Notes under the pieces: generated by a model
Databases searched by the model: none
Told to the model about the DNA's origin: nothing
The model's input: the letters and a program-made list of their open reading frames with translations, nothing else
Source: Cannabis sativa
Lineage: Eukaryota > Streptophyta > Magnoliopsida > Rosales > Cannabaceae
Length of the DNA: 64,000 nucleotides
Assembly: GCF_029168945.1 (NCBI RefSeq)
Contig: NC_083602.1
Coordinates: 67,352,600 to 67,416,599 of the forward strand
Direction of reading: 5' to 3'
In this document: positions 36,033 to 48,368 of the stretch, piece after piece
Layout of the letters: each line of letters begins with the position of its first letter
How positions within the stretch are numbered: position 1 is the first letter of the stretch
Position numbers and translations under genes: made by a program

Positions 36033-36684
36033 AGGCTCGTTTAGTACGCCGTATTGTAATGTATTGTATTGTTGGATTGTGTTGTGTTGTATTGTATTGT
36101 ATTAGTATTATTTAATACAATACAATGTTTGGTATTAACTTGTATTAATTGATAGTGTAAAGTTATAATATATTTTTAATACACTCGATCCCAACACTAA
36201 CTACGAGTCTGGGTCTCGGGTCCGGGTCAGAGTCCGGTTTCGGGTTCAGGTCCGGGCCCGTGCCCGAGTCGGGGGTCTGGGTTCGGGTCCGGGTCCGAGT
36301 GTGGGTTCGAATCCGAGTTCGGGGTCCGGGGTCGGGGTCCGAGTTCGGGTCGGGGTCCGAGTCCGGGGTTCGGGGTCCGGGGTCGAGTCTGGGACCAGGG
36401 CCGGGTCCGAGTCCGGGGTTCGGGGCCGAGTCTGGGCCCGGGGCTGGGTCCGAGTCTGGGGTCCGGGGTTCCGGTTCCGGGTTCGGGTGGTGTTGACCCC
36501 AAATTTTTTGTAAATATTATAATACAAGCTAATACGAACCATTTATTATGTATTAAATAATACAACATACATTGTATTAAAAAATTTTATCGTAATAATT
36601 AATACAATACATTGCTTAATCGAAACATAGTGTTATTTATTATTTAATACAATACGACCCTTATACGGCGTACCAAACGAGCCC
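36033..36684. mobile_element. Tourist-like (PIF/Harbinger) MITE, 652 bp
   Basis: The left end is AGGCTCGTTTAGTACGCCGT and the right end, read inward, is GGGCTCGTTTGGTACGCCGT. The flanks are TAA on both sides (36030-36032, 36685-36687), the 3-bp duplication of PIF/Harbinger elements. Repeated TGTATTGTATT/AATACAATAC words extend the inverted repeats inward. No coding capacity. The centre is occupied by a GC-rich minisatellite (36204-36490), an unusual cargo for a MITE that is otherwise AT-rich. Confidence 0.85.
36204..36490. repeat. GC-rich hexamer-based minisatellite inside the MITE
   Basis: About 287 bp of degenerate six-base units such as GGGTCC, GAGTCC, GGGTTC and GGGTCT, very G-rich on the plus strand. 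It opens long frames on both strands that encode only Pro/Asp/Arg or Gly/Ser/Val repeats; these are artefacts of the unit length being a multiple of three. Confidence 0.92.
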
Positions 36685-36814
36685 TAAATGGGTGTTTCGG
36701 CACATAAAAGAAATTTTATAGATTTTTTTACATGATAGTTTATGATTATATTATAGTTAGTTAGGACTATTTGTAAATTTTTTAAAGTTTCTAATTAATT
36801 TACAATATCAAAAA

Positions 36815-36960
36815 TAAGATTTGCATATTTTGTTGTACGCACGCTTTTTTAGACGAATAGTAAGTAACTATTTTAACATTTACAAGTGGTTTTAAATAGT
36901 TACAACATACTCAACCATGAAAAAATTAGACAAAAAAAAAAAAATTCTTAATGCTAAAAT
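36815..36960. repeat. Dispersed repeat R1, copy 2 (no MITE)
   Basis: It contains AATAAGATTTGCATATTTTG, then TTTTAAATAGTTACAACATA and CATGAAAAAATTAGAC in the order seen in copy 1 at 27862-28430, but without the 376-bp MITE. No coding sequence is present in 36688-37010. Confidence 0.6.
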
Positions 36961-37498
36961 AGATAAGGGTCCACCAGAATAATGTATAGGTAAATATACA
37001 CGTGCTTTTTTATATTGTTGACCCTCGAAAAGTGATCAACCGACAGCGAGGTCGTGCAGATCTGATGCTTGCTACATGTGTGCACAAATAAGAATGAAAA
37101 GCAATAAATAATAGGATTTTTTTATAGAGCTTCGACTCCCTTGTGATAGCGGGTAATGACCTACTCTCCTTTTAATTATATTATAGCGAGAGAATTACTA
37201 TCTAGATTGCTATATAGGTGGAATCTGCTATAGTACCCTTAGGATTACAATGTATGAATCAATGCTTGACAAAACTCAAGTGTTGGATAGCCTAGGGTAG
37301 GCGTGTGAGAGAGAGAGTTTATCAGACACTTAGAGTTTGAGATCAGGTTTCTAGCTTAGAGGCAACTTAGGTTTTTAGTCAAAGGTTAAGGCCTTTATAG
37401 AGGAAGCCTTAAACCCTAGGTTTACAATTCAAATCCCTTAGCAATCGTATAGTTAGTTAGATATTAACAAAAGACCAAAGTGCCCTTGATTCTAGATA

Positions 37499-38137
37499 TT
37501 ATTCAGCCATTCTGTTGGACTTTTGGGGCCCAATTCCCAGCCCATTATCATTGGCCACGTGTAGGAGTAGCCATTCTATTTGCGTGAGTTCCTTTCTTAT
37601 GAACTTGGAGAGAGGGTTGGCGATCTTCGTCTGATGCTCCACATATCCCAGGCTACGCCCCCAGACTTTCCTCAATTTCCTCAGGTTGCCTCTCCTTAGA
37701 GTTCTGGGAATATCTCTGGGTTGTCTCTTGTCCCTTGGTCTGCGAGTTGCGAGGTTTGCCTTGTGAATCTCTGCTTCCAAGATCAGGTTGATTTTGAGGA
37801 CTATTCTCCTGCGCTGCCCTGGCTGCAGCTATTTCACGCTCTAACTCGAAATTACGCCAGTTCACTTCCTCCAATCGACGCCTAAGATGGCAATTTTCTA
37901 ATTCAACGATTGGTATGTACCTGGTTGGGTCGTAGGCGCCATCCTCGTCAACCTGGTTAGGAAATGACTAGCTGTTGTTTATCCTCGGTCCTTCAAGCTA
38001 AGACCCCAATACTGGGTTTTCCCAGAGCTAGCAGCCTATTCATGTGATGAATCGATAGATCCCTGAGGACTCAATGGCTCTTTTCCAGGGCGATGATTGA
38101 GTACTTCATGAGGATTATTTTCTTCGACGTCATCCAT
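37499..38137 (-). pseudogene. Gypsy gag-like N-terminal fragment
   Basis: An ATG at 38137 opens MDDVEENNPHEVLNHRPG and runs to a stop after IDSSHE. Further on, in other frames, are MEEVNWRNFELEREIAAARA (from 37874) and a stretch rich in Gln, Arg and Lys (KGQETTQRYSQNSKERQPEE). The charged N-terminal coiled coil followed by a polar, basic linker resembles the leader part of Gag in Tat/Athila-type elements. No capsid block or zinc knuckle is visible. Frameshifts and stops make it a pseudogene. It could instead be another retroelement ORF. Confidence 0.42.
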
Positions 38138-38300
38138 AACTTTTCTGTCAGGAGGTTTTTTCTGAGCTTTTTCATAGAGGCTCTACTGTTAACGCAAATT
38201 TCGTTAACCAAATTTGAGCCTCACAATAACAATTTCACACAGAAAAAATAAAAGCTATCAAAGTAAAACTATGAACACAGGGTTTTTTTTACGTGGTTTT

Positions 38301-40193
38301 TGTTGGAAATTATTTTACCAGGATCTTAGATCTACTCACAAGTATGTTTATTAACACCCTAAATATGAACTTTCTAAAACGATGAAATTAAACACATATA
38401 AAGTTAAAAAAACCTTACATTGGGTGCAGCGGAATTAAATGACTCCTTCCGTTCAGATTCCAACCCTTGTATCCTTTCTGTAGCAGAGTATTATCAAGAT
38501 CTGAACCTGGATCTCTTTCTCTGAATCCTTGATGCCGAAACTCCTTTGCTGATGATCTTTCTTCACGATCTTCCTCACTATGATTGAGGTATTACTTGTT
38601 GTGTGTGGGCACTACTCTCACAGTAAGGATTTCGAAATTCAAGAGGGAAGAAAGAGAGAGGGAGTAGTCGGCCAGATAGGGAGAGAGAAGGCTCAGGTTT
38701 TTCTCTGAAGGAAAAATAGAAAATTTAAGTGTAATTTTCCTGAAGCCTTCACTATCTATTTATAGCATTCCACTAGGGTTAGGTTTGAATTATTTGGCAT
38801 TAAAATAATGAAAATATCAGTTTAAATTTCCTACAAAAGTGGCCGGCCCTATACAAGTGGATTTGGGCCTCACTTTTTGCAATTTTGCAGTTTTATCTTT
38901 TCTGCATCTGATTTTCTCAAAAACGCCAATTTTCTAATTCAACCATTTAAATGCCAATTCTAACTATTTAATAACTATAAATAATTATTAAATAATATTG
39001 TCATTTATCATATTTATTAATTGAACCATACAAAGTATCATAATTAACAAATATGCCCCTAAAACTCTTTCTTTACAATTTCGCCCTTACTTAGTGAAAA
39101 ATTCACAAATAGACGTAGTTTAATTTGAGAATTATAATTGATTAATCAAAACCAATTATATGAGTCTTACAAGCAATATTATCTCAACTAGTGCGGGGAC
39201 CATGGGTCTATATAACCGAGCTTCCAATAAGTAGATCAAGAATTTATTACTAAAATTCACTAACTTATTAATTCTTCGTTGAATCCACGCATAGAACTTA
39301 GAATTGCACTCTCAGTATATAGAATGCTCTATATGTTCCACCATATAGACACATCATTAGTTATCCATTGTTATAACCCTAATTTGATCAATGATCCTCT
39401 ATATGAATGATCTACACTGTAAAGGACTTAGATTACCGTTACACCCTACAGTGTATTTAATCCTTAAAACACTTAACCCCGTATAAATGATATTTCAGCT
39501 TATGTGAAATGAGATCTCCACCATTTATTTTCGTTTCGTCAAGCTCGAAGGAGATCATCCTTTACTTACTATTCGCCAGATAGAAGCTATAGATTCCATG
39601 TTTATGATAGCGCTCCCACTCAATTGCACTACCGTGTTCCCAAAATGTACGTATCACCCTGACCCAAAAGTAGGCTTAACTAACAAATCAAAGAACACGA
39701 ATAGCCTCCTGAGATTGAGCCTAATCATAACAGGATTAAGATCATTTGATCTAGGATCAACTAGGCGATATTGACTTGAATAGATATTACGGTAAGTTTA
39801 ATAAATCTAACTCAAAGTTCAATATCGGTCCCTTCCGATGCATACTCCATGCATCCAACCTGAGCTTTACTTTAACCAATGCTCTGGAAAGAACATAGCA
39901 CTTCTCCAAATGCAAGTAAACTCTTTTGTAGATTAACATATCAGTAAAACCCTATGTCTGATAAATCTAGGAAACTTTATTCACATAGTCATGTTTACTT
40001 TCCAATGTGTTGACAGCACAATAAACAGGATCAAGTATGTGAAAAGGGTTTCAGATGAATTTATACATTATGTACATATAATCATGAAATAAATCATGTG
40101 AACCATGCAACATTAAATGTTATTTCTGATCTATATTAATAAGTAAATCTAATTATATTGAAATGAGTTTTATTTAGGGCGTAAAACCCAACA
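38301..40193 (-). repeat. LTR, copia copy B, left (3' LTR in element sense)
   Basis: 1,893 bp from TGTTGGAAATT to ACCCAACA; collinear with the LTRs of copy A. Confidence 0.95.
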
Positions 40194-40289
40194 AACTCCC
40201 ACTTGCACTAATATAAAACAAAAAGTGCGTTTCAAATAATCTCAACACCTCGATATACAAATCAAGTGTAGTAGTAGTAAACTCCTTGT

Positions 40290-42450
40290 AATAGGATCTG
40301 AAAGGTTGAATTAACCACAACCTTTTCTCCACCATTACTCTTCCTTAATCACAAAATCATTGATAATGTGAAATTCCTCTCTATATGTCTACTCTCTTGG
40401 GATACTGGATTCTATATCTTTGGCAACTACTTTTGGTTAATGTATAGAACTTTCCTTAGACTGAATAAGTACCTTTCCTGCAACTTTAACATTCAGTCCC
40501 TCTCTGATAGACCTAGAGACTTCAAATAGGTTTTTACACTTCTCCAAAATCACTATTCCACCCCCAGAGTAATCACCATCTTATCAGAAAGATTTTCTAG
40601 CACAAAGGCAAATTTCGAAATCTGATATGGTGTAGTCTAAGAGTTTTAAACACACCCTTATAGACTAACATATAGTTCATCTTCTTAATCTTAAGATTTA
40701 CTTAATTGTCTTCCAATGTTCTTCTCCTGGATTAATCTGATACCTACTCATTACTCCCACTACACAGCAGGTGTCTGGTCTAAGACATACAAAAGCATAT
40801 CTAAGACCTCTCACTGTTGATTTAAGAAATTCTTTCATGGCTTTATCTTTTCTGGAATAGTTGAGACTTTTCCTTAAATAAATAAAATCTATGCCTAAGA
40901 AGTTGTGAAGCTTCTATAGATTGCCATTAGAAAGAAAATGCTTCAGCATCTTACTAAAGTAAGTTGCTTGCATTAGAGTAAGTAATTACCAGGTATACCA
41001 CAAGCCATAGGTTTAGATAAACTCAAACCTATAATACTAGGAACAGGAAGTTTGTTAAGTCCATTGAATAGACTTATAAACGAAAATTTCCTTTTATGTC
41101 CTTGTAATAGAAAACTTTAGGTTACTCCATGTGAATGGATTAAACCATAGTTCTCTTGGCTTTTCTTCTTAGTTTCTTATCTTGACAATCCATTACTTGT
41201 TTAAACTCACAATGGATTTTAATCACTAGTGTCTTCCAAGAAGGTGAGTTCCTAGAAACTCTCCCACTACGACAAGGTACCGTGAATTATGTCTAAGAAA
41301 ACTAAATGGTATTGATCTCTTCGGTTGTGACAAGACAACAGAGGCAGTGAGATCATCATATGTAAGATGATAGAACACTTTTTGAATCAAGAATTAAGTA
41401 TCTCCTTTATTTGCTACTTTATTTTCAGACTTAGTCATTTTCTTAGAAAAGTAGTATTTGTTTGAACAAACACTTTCTTATCTATTGACTATGGGATGGT
41501 CCACCCCTAACCACTTAGAATAGCTAACAAACCATGGTTAACAGTTCTAGCTTTTCTTAAGATTTTGATTAGGCCATCCATGAATCTAGTAATGATTTAC
41601 ATTAAGTATACAACCATTACATCATTCTGAAATGTATTACCATAGAAGGATTTTAGGCAACGACTAGTAACTAATCATCAATATGCAAATCGAAATTTCT
41701 GGGGAGGTAAGTTTGGATATAATTCAAAAATCAATTTAATGATCTTTGAACTGCATATCTACTAACTATTTCTCCACCCCTATCAGTTCGAATCTTTAAC
41801 CACTTACCTTAATGGTTTTTAACCATTGCTAGAAATTAATGAAATTTTTAAACATTTCAAATTTCTTGCTAAAAGGTATAATCTAGAGTGATCGTTTTAA
41901 GAATACAACGAAAAACTCATATCCACCCCTGAATGTACATCCATCTGCGAATGAGATGAACTACTTTCAGTGGATATAGGCATATTAACTCTTTGCAGAG
42001 ATTGATCTTGTCAAATCCACTATGAACAAGATACAAATGCCATAGATTAAAAAAAAATGTGGTAGTGTCTTTTGATGACTTAGATTTAGTTACATCAAAG
42101 AGTTCTTAGAATAGTGCAAGTGGATCCTGGTCACAGAATACCAAACTCATATTCCATACAGTTTGAATCCATTAAAAGAAGATGGATATTAAACACTTGG
42201 AAAGTGTAACTGTATTGCTTCCTGGAAATAGAAATATAAGAAAATTTCTGTTTGGATTCTATTAAAGTCAAAGACTTAAATTCAACCAAATATAATGAGT
42301 AATTCTTTCTTGGACCACCATTACTAATTTAACTCTAAGTCAAATTTGCCCATAAAGTAGGAGATTTCTAAGATTGAGGATTTATATCAATTGGGAATAG
42401 AATTTCGGGATTATAATCATATGCGTCATTTAATTTCTTAAGAGAAAATA
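40290..42450 (-). pseudogene. Degenerate copia pol, copy B
   Basis: Same order of traces as in copy A: the integrase DRGGE block near 41795-41760 (here with a small deletion just before it), the FVQTNTTFL linker near 41495-41455, the shortened RT region, and the RT-RNase H joint with the LRPDTC-type block near 40850-40780. A segment present in copy A near 18858-18900 is missing here at about 40440. The catalytic RT core is absent, as in copy A. Confidence 0.72.
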
Positions 42451-42929
42451 TAGAATGACATGAAATGATTTATAGACCATTCATCCAATGATATGTTATT
42501 GAGCTAATTCGCAATGAATAAGCTAAGAGGAATTAAGATAATTTCGTTTATAAATAAGAATCCAACAATGCTTCGATTAGCGAAAGTCAAAGTAATCTTA
42601 TTATACAATCTTCTTGTTTCATATCGTAAAAATACTAGTCTAAGGTGTCATCAATTGATGAACAGCTAGATGTTGTATATACAATATTTATCTTTGGAGA
42701 TCTAACACTATTATGAATGTCTAATGGTGAAATTCCATTAGGGACTTATCTCATTAGATAAACAAACCAAGTTAGACCAACAATGAAGATTCAAAATTAA
42801 ACTACGATTTAATAACACAAAATAACATGGTTCAATATAAATTCATACACAATTCAGAAATTATTAAACATATAGCAAGTAGGAATGACAAGTGAAAATA
42901 CTAAAACATACAATCCTAAATAATTTCCA

Positions 42930-45900
42930 AGGTTTCCAACAAACTGATACAGTGTCCCGGTAGGCGAGAGTCAAAGTATCATTCATTGAATAGAGTTGTC
43001 ACCTCATCTAAAATAGAAACCATTCTAGCAATCTTTTATTCGATCAAAATAAGAATCCAACGTTGTCCCGGTAGGCGAGAGTCAAGGTTATTCTCATTTT
43101 GTGAGCTTCTACCATTGTTTCATGTTTTATAAGTTTATCTCTAAGTAGTCACCGTAGGGGAGAGTCTAATAGAGACGAAAACTTACAAAACACTTATCAA
43201 AGGAGATCTTACGGTGTTAAATGCGTTCAACGAATAACCATCCATAGGGGGACGAAGTCTAGCGTCTCGAGGTTATATTGAAAATATTTAACTATTGTAA
43301 GACCAACAATGGAGATCGAATATCTTAATAATAATAAAGCTCATTATTTAAAGTGAGTTGTATTTTCTTTGATTCTCTTTATTAATCTATTTATTTTAAA
43401 TATATATTTATTTAATTAAAATTTCCAATTTAGAATGAAAAATTCTAAATATAAATTTTAATTTAATATTTATAAATTTTACTTAGATGGATATGAAATA
43501 ACATGAATTATTTCCATCTTAGTAATAATTCCAATAAATATTTAGAAAAATATTCAATTTAAGTTGTTACAAAATTAATTTAAATTAATTTACAACTCAA
43601 ATTTAATTTTCTATAAATATATATTGCATTTCAAAAAATTTAAGTATTCAATGATACAATTTTCGAAAATGCATGTTAAAATAAAAAAAATTAATCTTGG
43701 AAAAATTATTCTAATTTAATGTTGGCCCAAAATTAATTAATAAAATTAATTTACAACAAAAAATATAATTTTCCTATTTAATTAAATATATAAGAAAAAT
43801 TTCAAATATTTAAGTATGATGATGAAAATCAACTTAAATATTAATTTTCTATTTAATTAAATACACTAGAAAAATACTTCAAGCAAAAATATCACCTATC
43901 TAGATTTTCCTTTGACTAATTAATTCAATTTCTAATAATATATTTTAATTCATGTATTTTAAATTAATCAATTAATAAAAAAATCATTGATTTAAGCTGG
44001 TCCAAAATTAAAATAAATAATTTACAACTTTAATCTATTTTTCAAATAAAATTCGAAATTCCAGCATTTAAGAAATACAATTTCGAAATTTGATTAATAA
44101 AATAAAAAAAATATATTTTGAAAATTATTTAAATTTAGTTGAAAAAATAAATTTCAACTAAAAATAATTTTCTATTTAATTAAGTGTCATGAAAAAGAAA
44201 TATTTAAGTATCATGATGAAAATCAACTTAGATATTTAATTTTCAAATTAATTAAATGTATTAAATTCAAGAAATAAATAATTAAGTGTAGAGAAGGCTT
44301 AATTATTAATCTCTAGTTTAATACTAGGAAAAAAATAAATTGTACCAAAATTAATTATTTAAAATAATTAATTTCACAATGTATAATATTTTCCTATTTA
44401 ATATTAGAAATAATAAGTAGTCTATAAATAACTATCTAGAAAATATCTTATTTAACTAAGTATCTTTTCCACAAAATTTAAAAAAATAATATCTAATTTA
44501 AGTTGTATTAGAAAAAATCTAGAACTTAAATATTTTTTCAAATTTAAATTTAATTAAATATCAAAAATTAAGTTATAACCACTTAATTTGAAAATATTCC
44601 ATTTTAAGTTAATATTCGAAAAGATATTAACTTAAAAAATATCTAAAGAATCTTAATAACCAATGCCTAAAATTCCTCAACTTAATTTTGAAATTTGAAA
44701 TTCAAAAGATATTCAGATTTAAGTTGGTTAGTTGTAGATAACTAAATATCAACTTAAATAGGAATATTTAATGAAAAATTTAAATTAAGCTCCAGAAAGA
44801 ATCTAGATGGTTAAAATTCTATATTTAATTAAATACAAGAAAATACATATAGTTTAGCTTAGAATAAAGAATTCTTTAAACTATAATTTTCTTAAATTAA
44901 TTTCAAAATAAATGAAATTAATTATGTTGCTAATCAATTTTATTAGGTTAAACTAGTTTAATTAACCTAGTACAGTCATTCAAATCAGGCAAATGGGCCT
45001 TCACAATTGGGGTGGTTTATGTGAGGGGGTGCTGGGTTCAGTATGTCGTGCCCACTACTATGGCTCCCAACTCTCACACAAGGCCCAAAAGAGAGGAATT
45101 TAACCTTAAAATGAACAACGTTATTAATTGAATAGGCCCAAAAACTAGATGGGCCTAAATAAAATCTATCAAGAACTATGATAATTTATTTAGCAACATT
45201 AACCTATATGCATCTATAATGAAATTAAACACATAGGCTCACACAGGCACACTTTGGATGGATCCTATCATGTTGCTAGGTCATACACAGATGAAAGAAG
45301 ATTGTAAATATACCTGTTACAAATTATTAACTTGACCAAGGGAGCCATGAGTTAAAATCAGATCATTGGATCTGTCAACAAGTTAACCATGGCTATTTGC
45401 AATATAATAGGTTTTGAAAACTTATACATAAGCTAAAACACATACTTTTGCAACGAGGTTAGCTGGATAGTTGGATGTAGGATTTATTTAATTTTAAATT
45501 AAATAATTAATTTCGAAAATAATTAATTAAACAAATAAAAAAAAATTCGAAATTTTTTTTAAAAAAATTTGAAAAAATTCGAAATTTAAAAAAATTTAAA
45601 ATTAAAATTAAACCTACAATTTTGAAAAATTAAGTTTCAACCAACCTAAATATCATTTCAAAATTTGCTTACTACTTTTAAAAATTTAAATGTTATTTTA
45701 TAAATAAAAATTAAATAAAAAATTAAAAAAGATAAATGAATATCTTTTTTCAGATTTTAATGTAATTTAAATAAATAAAATAACAAAATTTAAAAGTTAG
45801 CAAAATATCTTACATCTTTTTAAAATTACATGATTATAGTTATCTTATTTTAAATTTAAATAAGGTCAAATTATTTAAAAAAATTTAATTTGAAATATTT

Positions 45901-46450
45901 AAAATCTGACCTTAAATTTAAAAATAAGATAGATTATTAAACAAAAAAAGATAGATACTAACTATTTTTAAATTCAAATTACACTAATATCTTGAATTAA
46001 ATTTAAAAAATATTAAATTAATTCATAATGATAATTAGAATTGAATTAGGAATAGTAAAAGTATAAATACAGAACTATACAAAAAATCGGAAGTGAATTC
46101 CATGAAAAAGCATGAAAAATCGAAGAAAAACGAAAAAAATGCGAGCTGTACGGACAGTTTTCGCGCGCGCATGAGAATTTCAGCACAACTCCGTTTTTTT
46201 TTTTCGAATCTTCAAAAAATCATAACTAATTCAAATTAAATCGAAATTGAGTTCTGTAAAAAAGTAGCTTGCTTAATTTTTTCCATAATATCCAATAAAA
46301 ATAATTCCAGAAACAGATATTCAATTATTTTTAACGAAAATTCACAAACACCAATCAATCATCAAATAATACTCAATACAACATGATACCATCCAAAAAC
46401 AAACAAACAATCGTTTTAAAGTCCAAATTTCTTGCAAGTAAATCAATTAC
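42930..46450 (-). other. AT-rich leader region of copia copy B
   Basis: No gene seen. It is collinear with 21380-24870 of copy A, including the GTAGGCGAGAGTC motif series near 42957-43270 and the long A+T-rich stretch. Confidence 0.6.
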
Positions 46451-46468
46451 CATGGCTCTGAGGCCAGT

Positions 46469-48363
46469 TGTTGGAAATTATTTTACCAGGATCTTAGATC
46501 TACTCATAAGTATGTTTATTAACACCCTAAATATGAACTTTCTAAAACGATGAAGTTAAACACATATAAAGTTAAAGAAACCTTACATTGGGTGCAGCGG
46601 AATTAAATGACTCCTTCCGTTCAGATCTCTAACCCTTGTATCCTTTCTGTAGCAGAGTATTATCAAGATCTGAACCTCGATCTCTTTCTCTGAATCCTTG
46701 ATGCTAAAACTCCTTTGCTGATGATCTTTCTTCACGATCTTCCTCACTATGATTGAGGTATTACTTGCTGTGTGTGGGCACTACTCTCACACTAAGGATT
46801 TCGAAATTCAAGAGGGAAGAAAGAGAGAGGGAGTGGTCGGCCAGATAGGGAGAGAGAAGGCTCAGATTTTTCTCTGAATGAAAAATAGAAAATTTAAGTG
46901 TAATTTTCCTGAAGCCTTCACTATCTATTTATAGCATTCCACTAGGGGTCAGGTTTGAATTATTTGGCATTAAAATAATAAAAATATCAGTTTAAATTTC
47001 CTACAAAAGTGGCCGGCCCTATACAAGTGGATTTGGGCCTCACTTTTTGCAATTTTGCAGTTTTATCTTTTCTGCATCTGATTTTCTCAAAAACACTAAT
47101 TTTTTAATTCAACCATTTAGATGCCAATTCTAACTATTTAATAACTATAAATAATTATTAAATAATATTGTCATTTATCATATTTATTAATTGAACCATA
47201 CAAAGTATCATAATTAACAAATATACCCCTAAAACTCTTTCTTTACAATTTCGCCCTTACTTAGTGAAAAATTCACAAATAGACATAGTCTAATTTGAGA
47301 ATTATAATTGATTAATCAAAACCAATTATATGAGTCTTACAAGCAATATTATCTCAACTAGTGCGGGGACCATGGGTCTATATAACCGAGCTTCCAATAA
47401 GTAGATCAAGAATTTATTACTAAAATTCACTAACTTATTAATTCTTCGTTGAATCCACGCATTGAACTTAGAATTGCACTCTCAGTATATAGAATGCTCT
47501 ATATGTTCCACCATATAGACACATCATTAGTTATCCATTGTTATAACCCTAATTTGATAAATGATCCTCTATATGAATGATCTACACTGTAAAGGAATTA
47601 GATTACCGTTACACCCTACAATGTATTTAATCCTTAAAACACTTAACCCCGTATAAATGATATTTCAGCTTATGTGAAATGAGATCTTCACCATTTATTT
47701 TCATTTTGTCAAGCTCGAAGGAGATCATCCTTTACTTACTATTCGCCAGATAGAAGCTATAGATTCCATGTTTATGATAGCGCTCCCACTCAATTGCACT
47801 ACCGTGTTCCCAAAATGTACGTATCACCCTGACCCAAAAGTAGGCTTAACTAACAAATCAAAGAACACGAATAGCCTCTTGAGATTGAGCCTAATCATAA
47901 CAGGATTAAGATCATTTGATCTAGGATCAACTAGGCGATATTGACTTGAATAGATATTACGGTAAGTTTAATAAATCTAAGTCAAAGTCCAATATCGGTC
48001 CCTTCCGATGCATACTCCATGCATCCAACCTGAGCTTTACTTTAACCAATGCTCTGGAAAGAACATAGCACTTCTCCAAATGCAAGTAAACTCTTTTGTA
48101 GATTATCATATCAGTAAAACCCTATGTCTGATAAATCTAGGAAGCTTTATTCACATAGTCATGTTTACTTTCCAATGTGTTGACAGCACAATAAACAGGA
48201 TCAAGTATGTGAAAAGGGTTTCAGATGAATTTATACATTATGTACATATAATCATGAAATAAAATATGTGAACCATGCAACATTAAATGTTATTTCTGAT
48301 CTATATTAATAAGTAAGTCTGATTATATTGAAATGAGATTTATTTAGGACATAAAACCCAACA
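46469..48363 (-). repeat. LTR, copia copy B, right (5' LTR in element sense)
   Basis: 1,895 bp from TGTTGGAAATT to ACCCAACA, followed by the target duplication GTTTT. An open frame at 48008-48262 lies inside the LTR and is not a gene. Confidence 0.95.
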
Positions 48364-48368
48364 GTTTT

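Larger units (their letters stand above)
38301..48363 (-). mobile_element. Ty1/copia-like retrotransposon, copy B (10,063 bp)
   Basis: LTRs at 38301-40193 (1,893 bp) and 46469-48363 (1,895 bp), both with ends TGTTGG...CCAACA, flanked by GTTTT on both sides (38296-38300, 48364-48368). Primer site at 46455-46466 and polypurine tract at 40194-40204 give minus orientation. The interior is collinear with copy A, with scattered small indels. By eye the LTRs differ at roughly 40-45 positions (~2.3%), so this insertion is older than copy A. pol is ruined in the same way as in copy A. It lies inside an older gypsy relic. Confidence 0.95.

Noticed and set aside
36227..36568. Long overlapping open frames on both strands with Pro/Asp/Arg or Gly/Ser/Val repeats
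   Set aside because: They follow from the hexamer minisatellite, whose unit is a multiple of three and lacks stops; there is no domain, start context or splice evidence.
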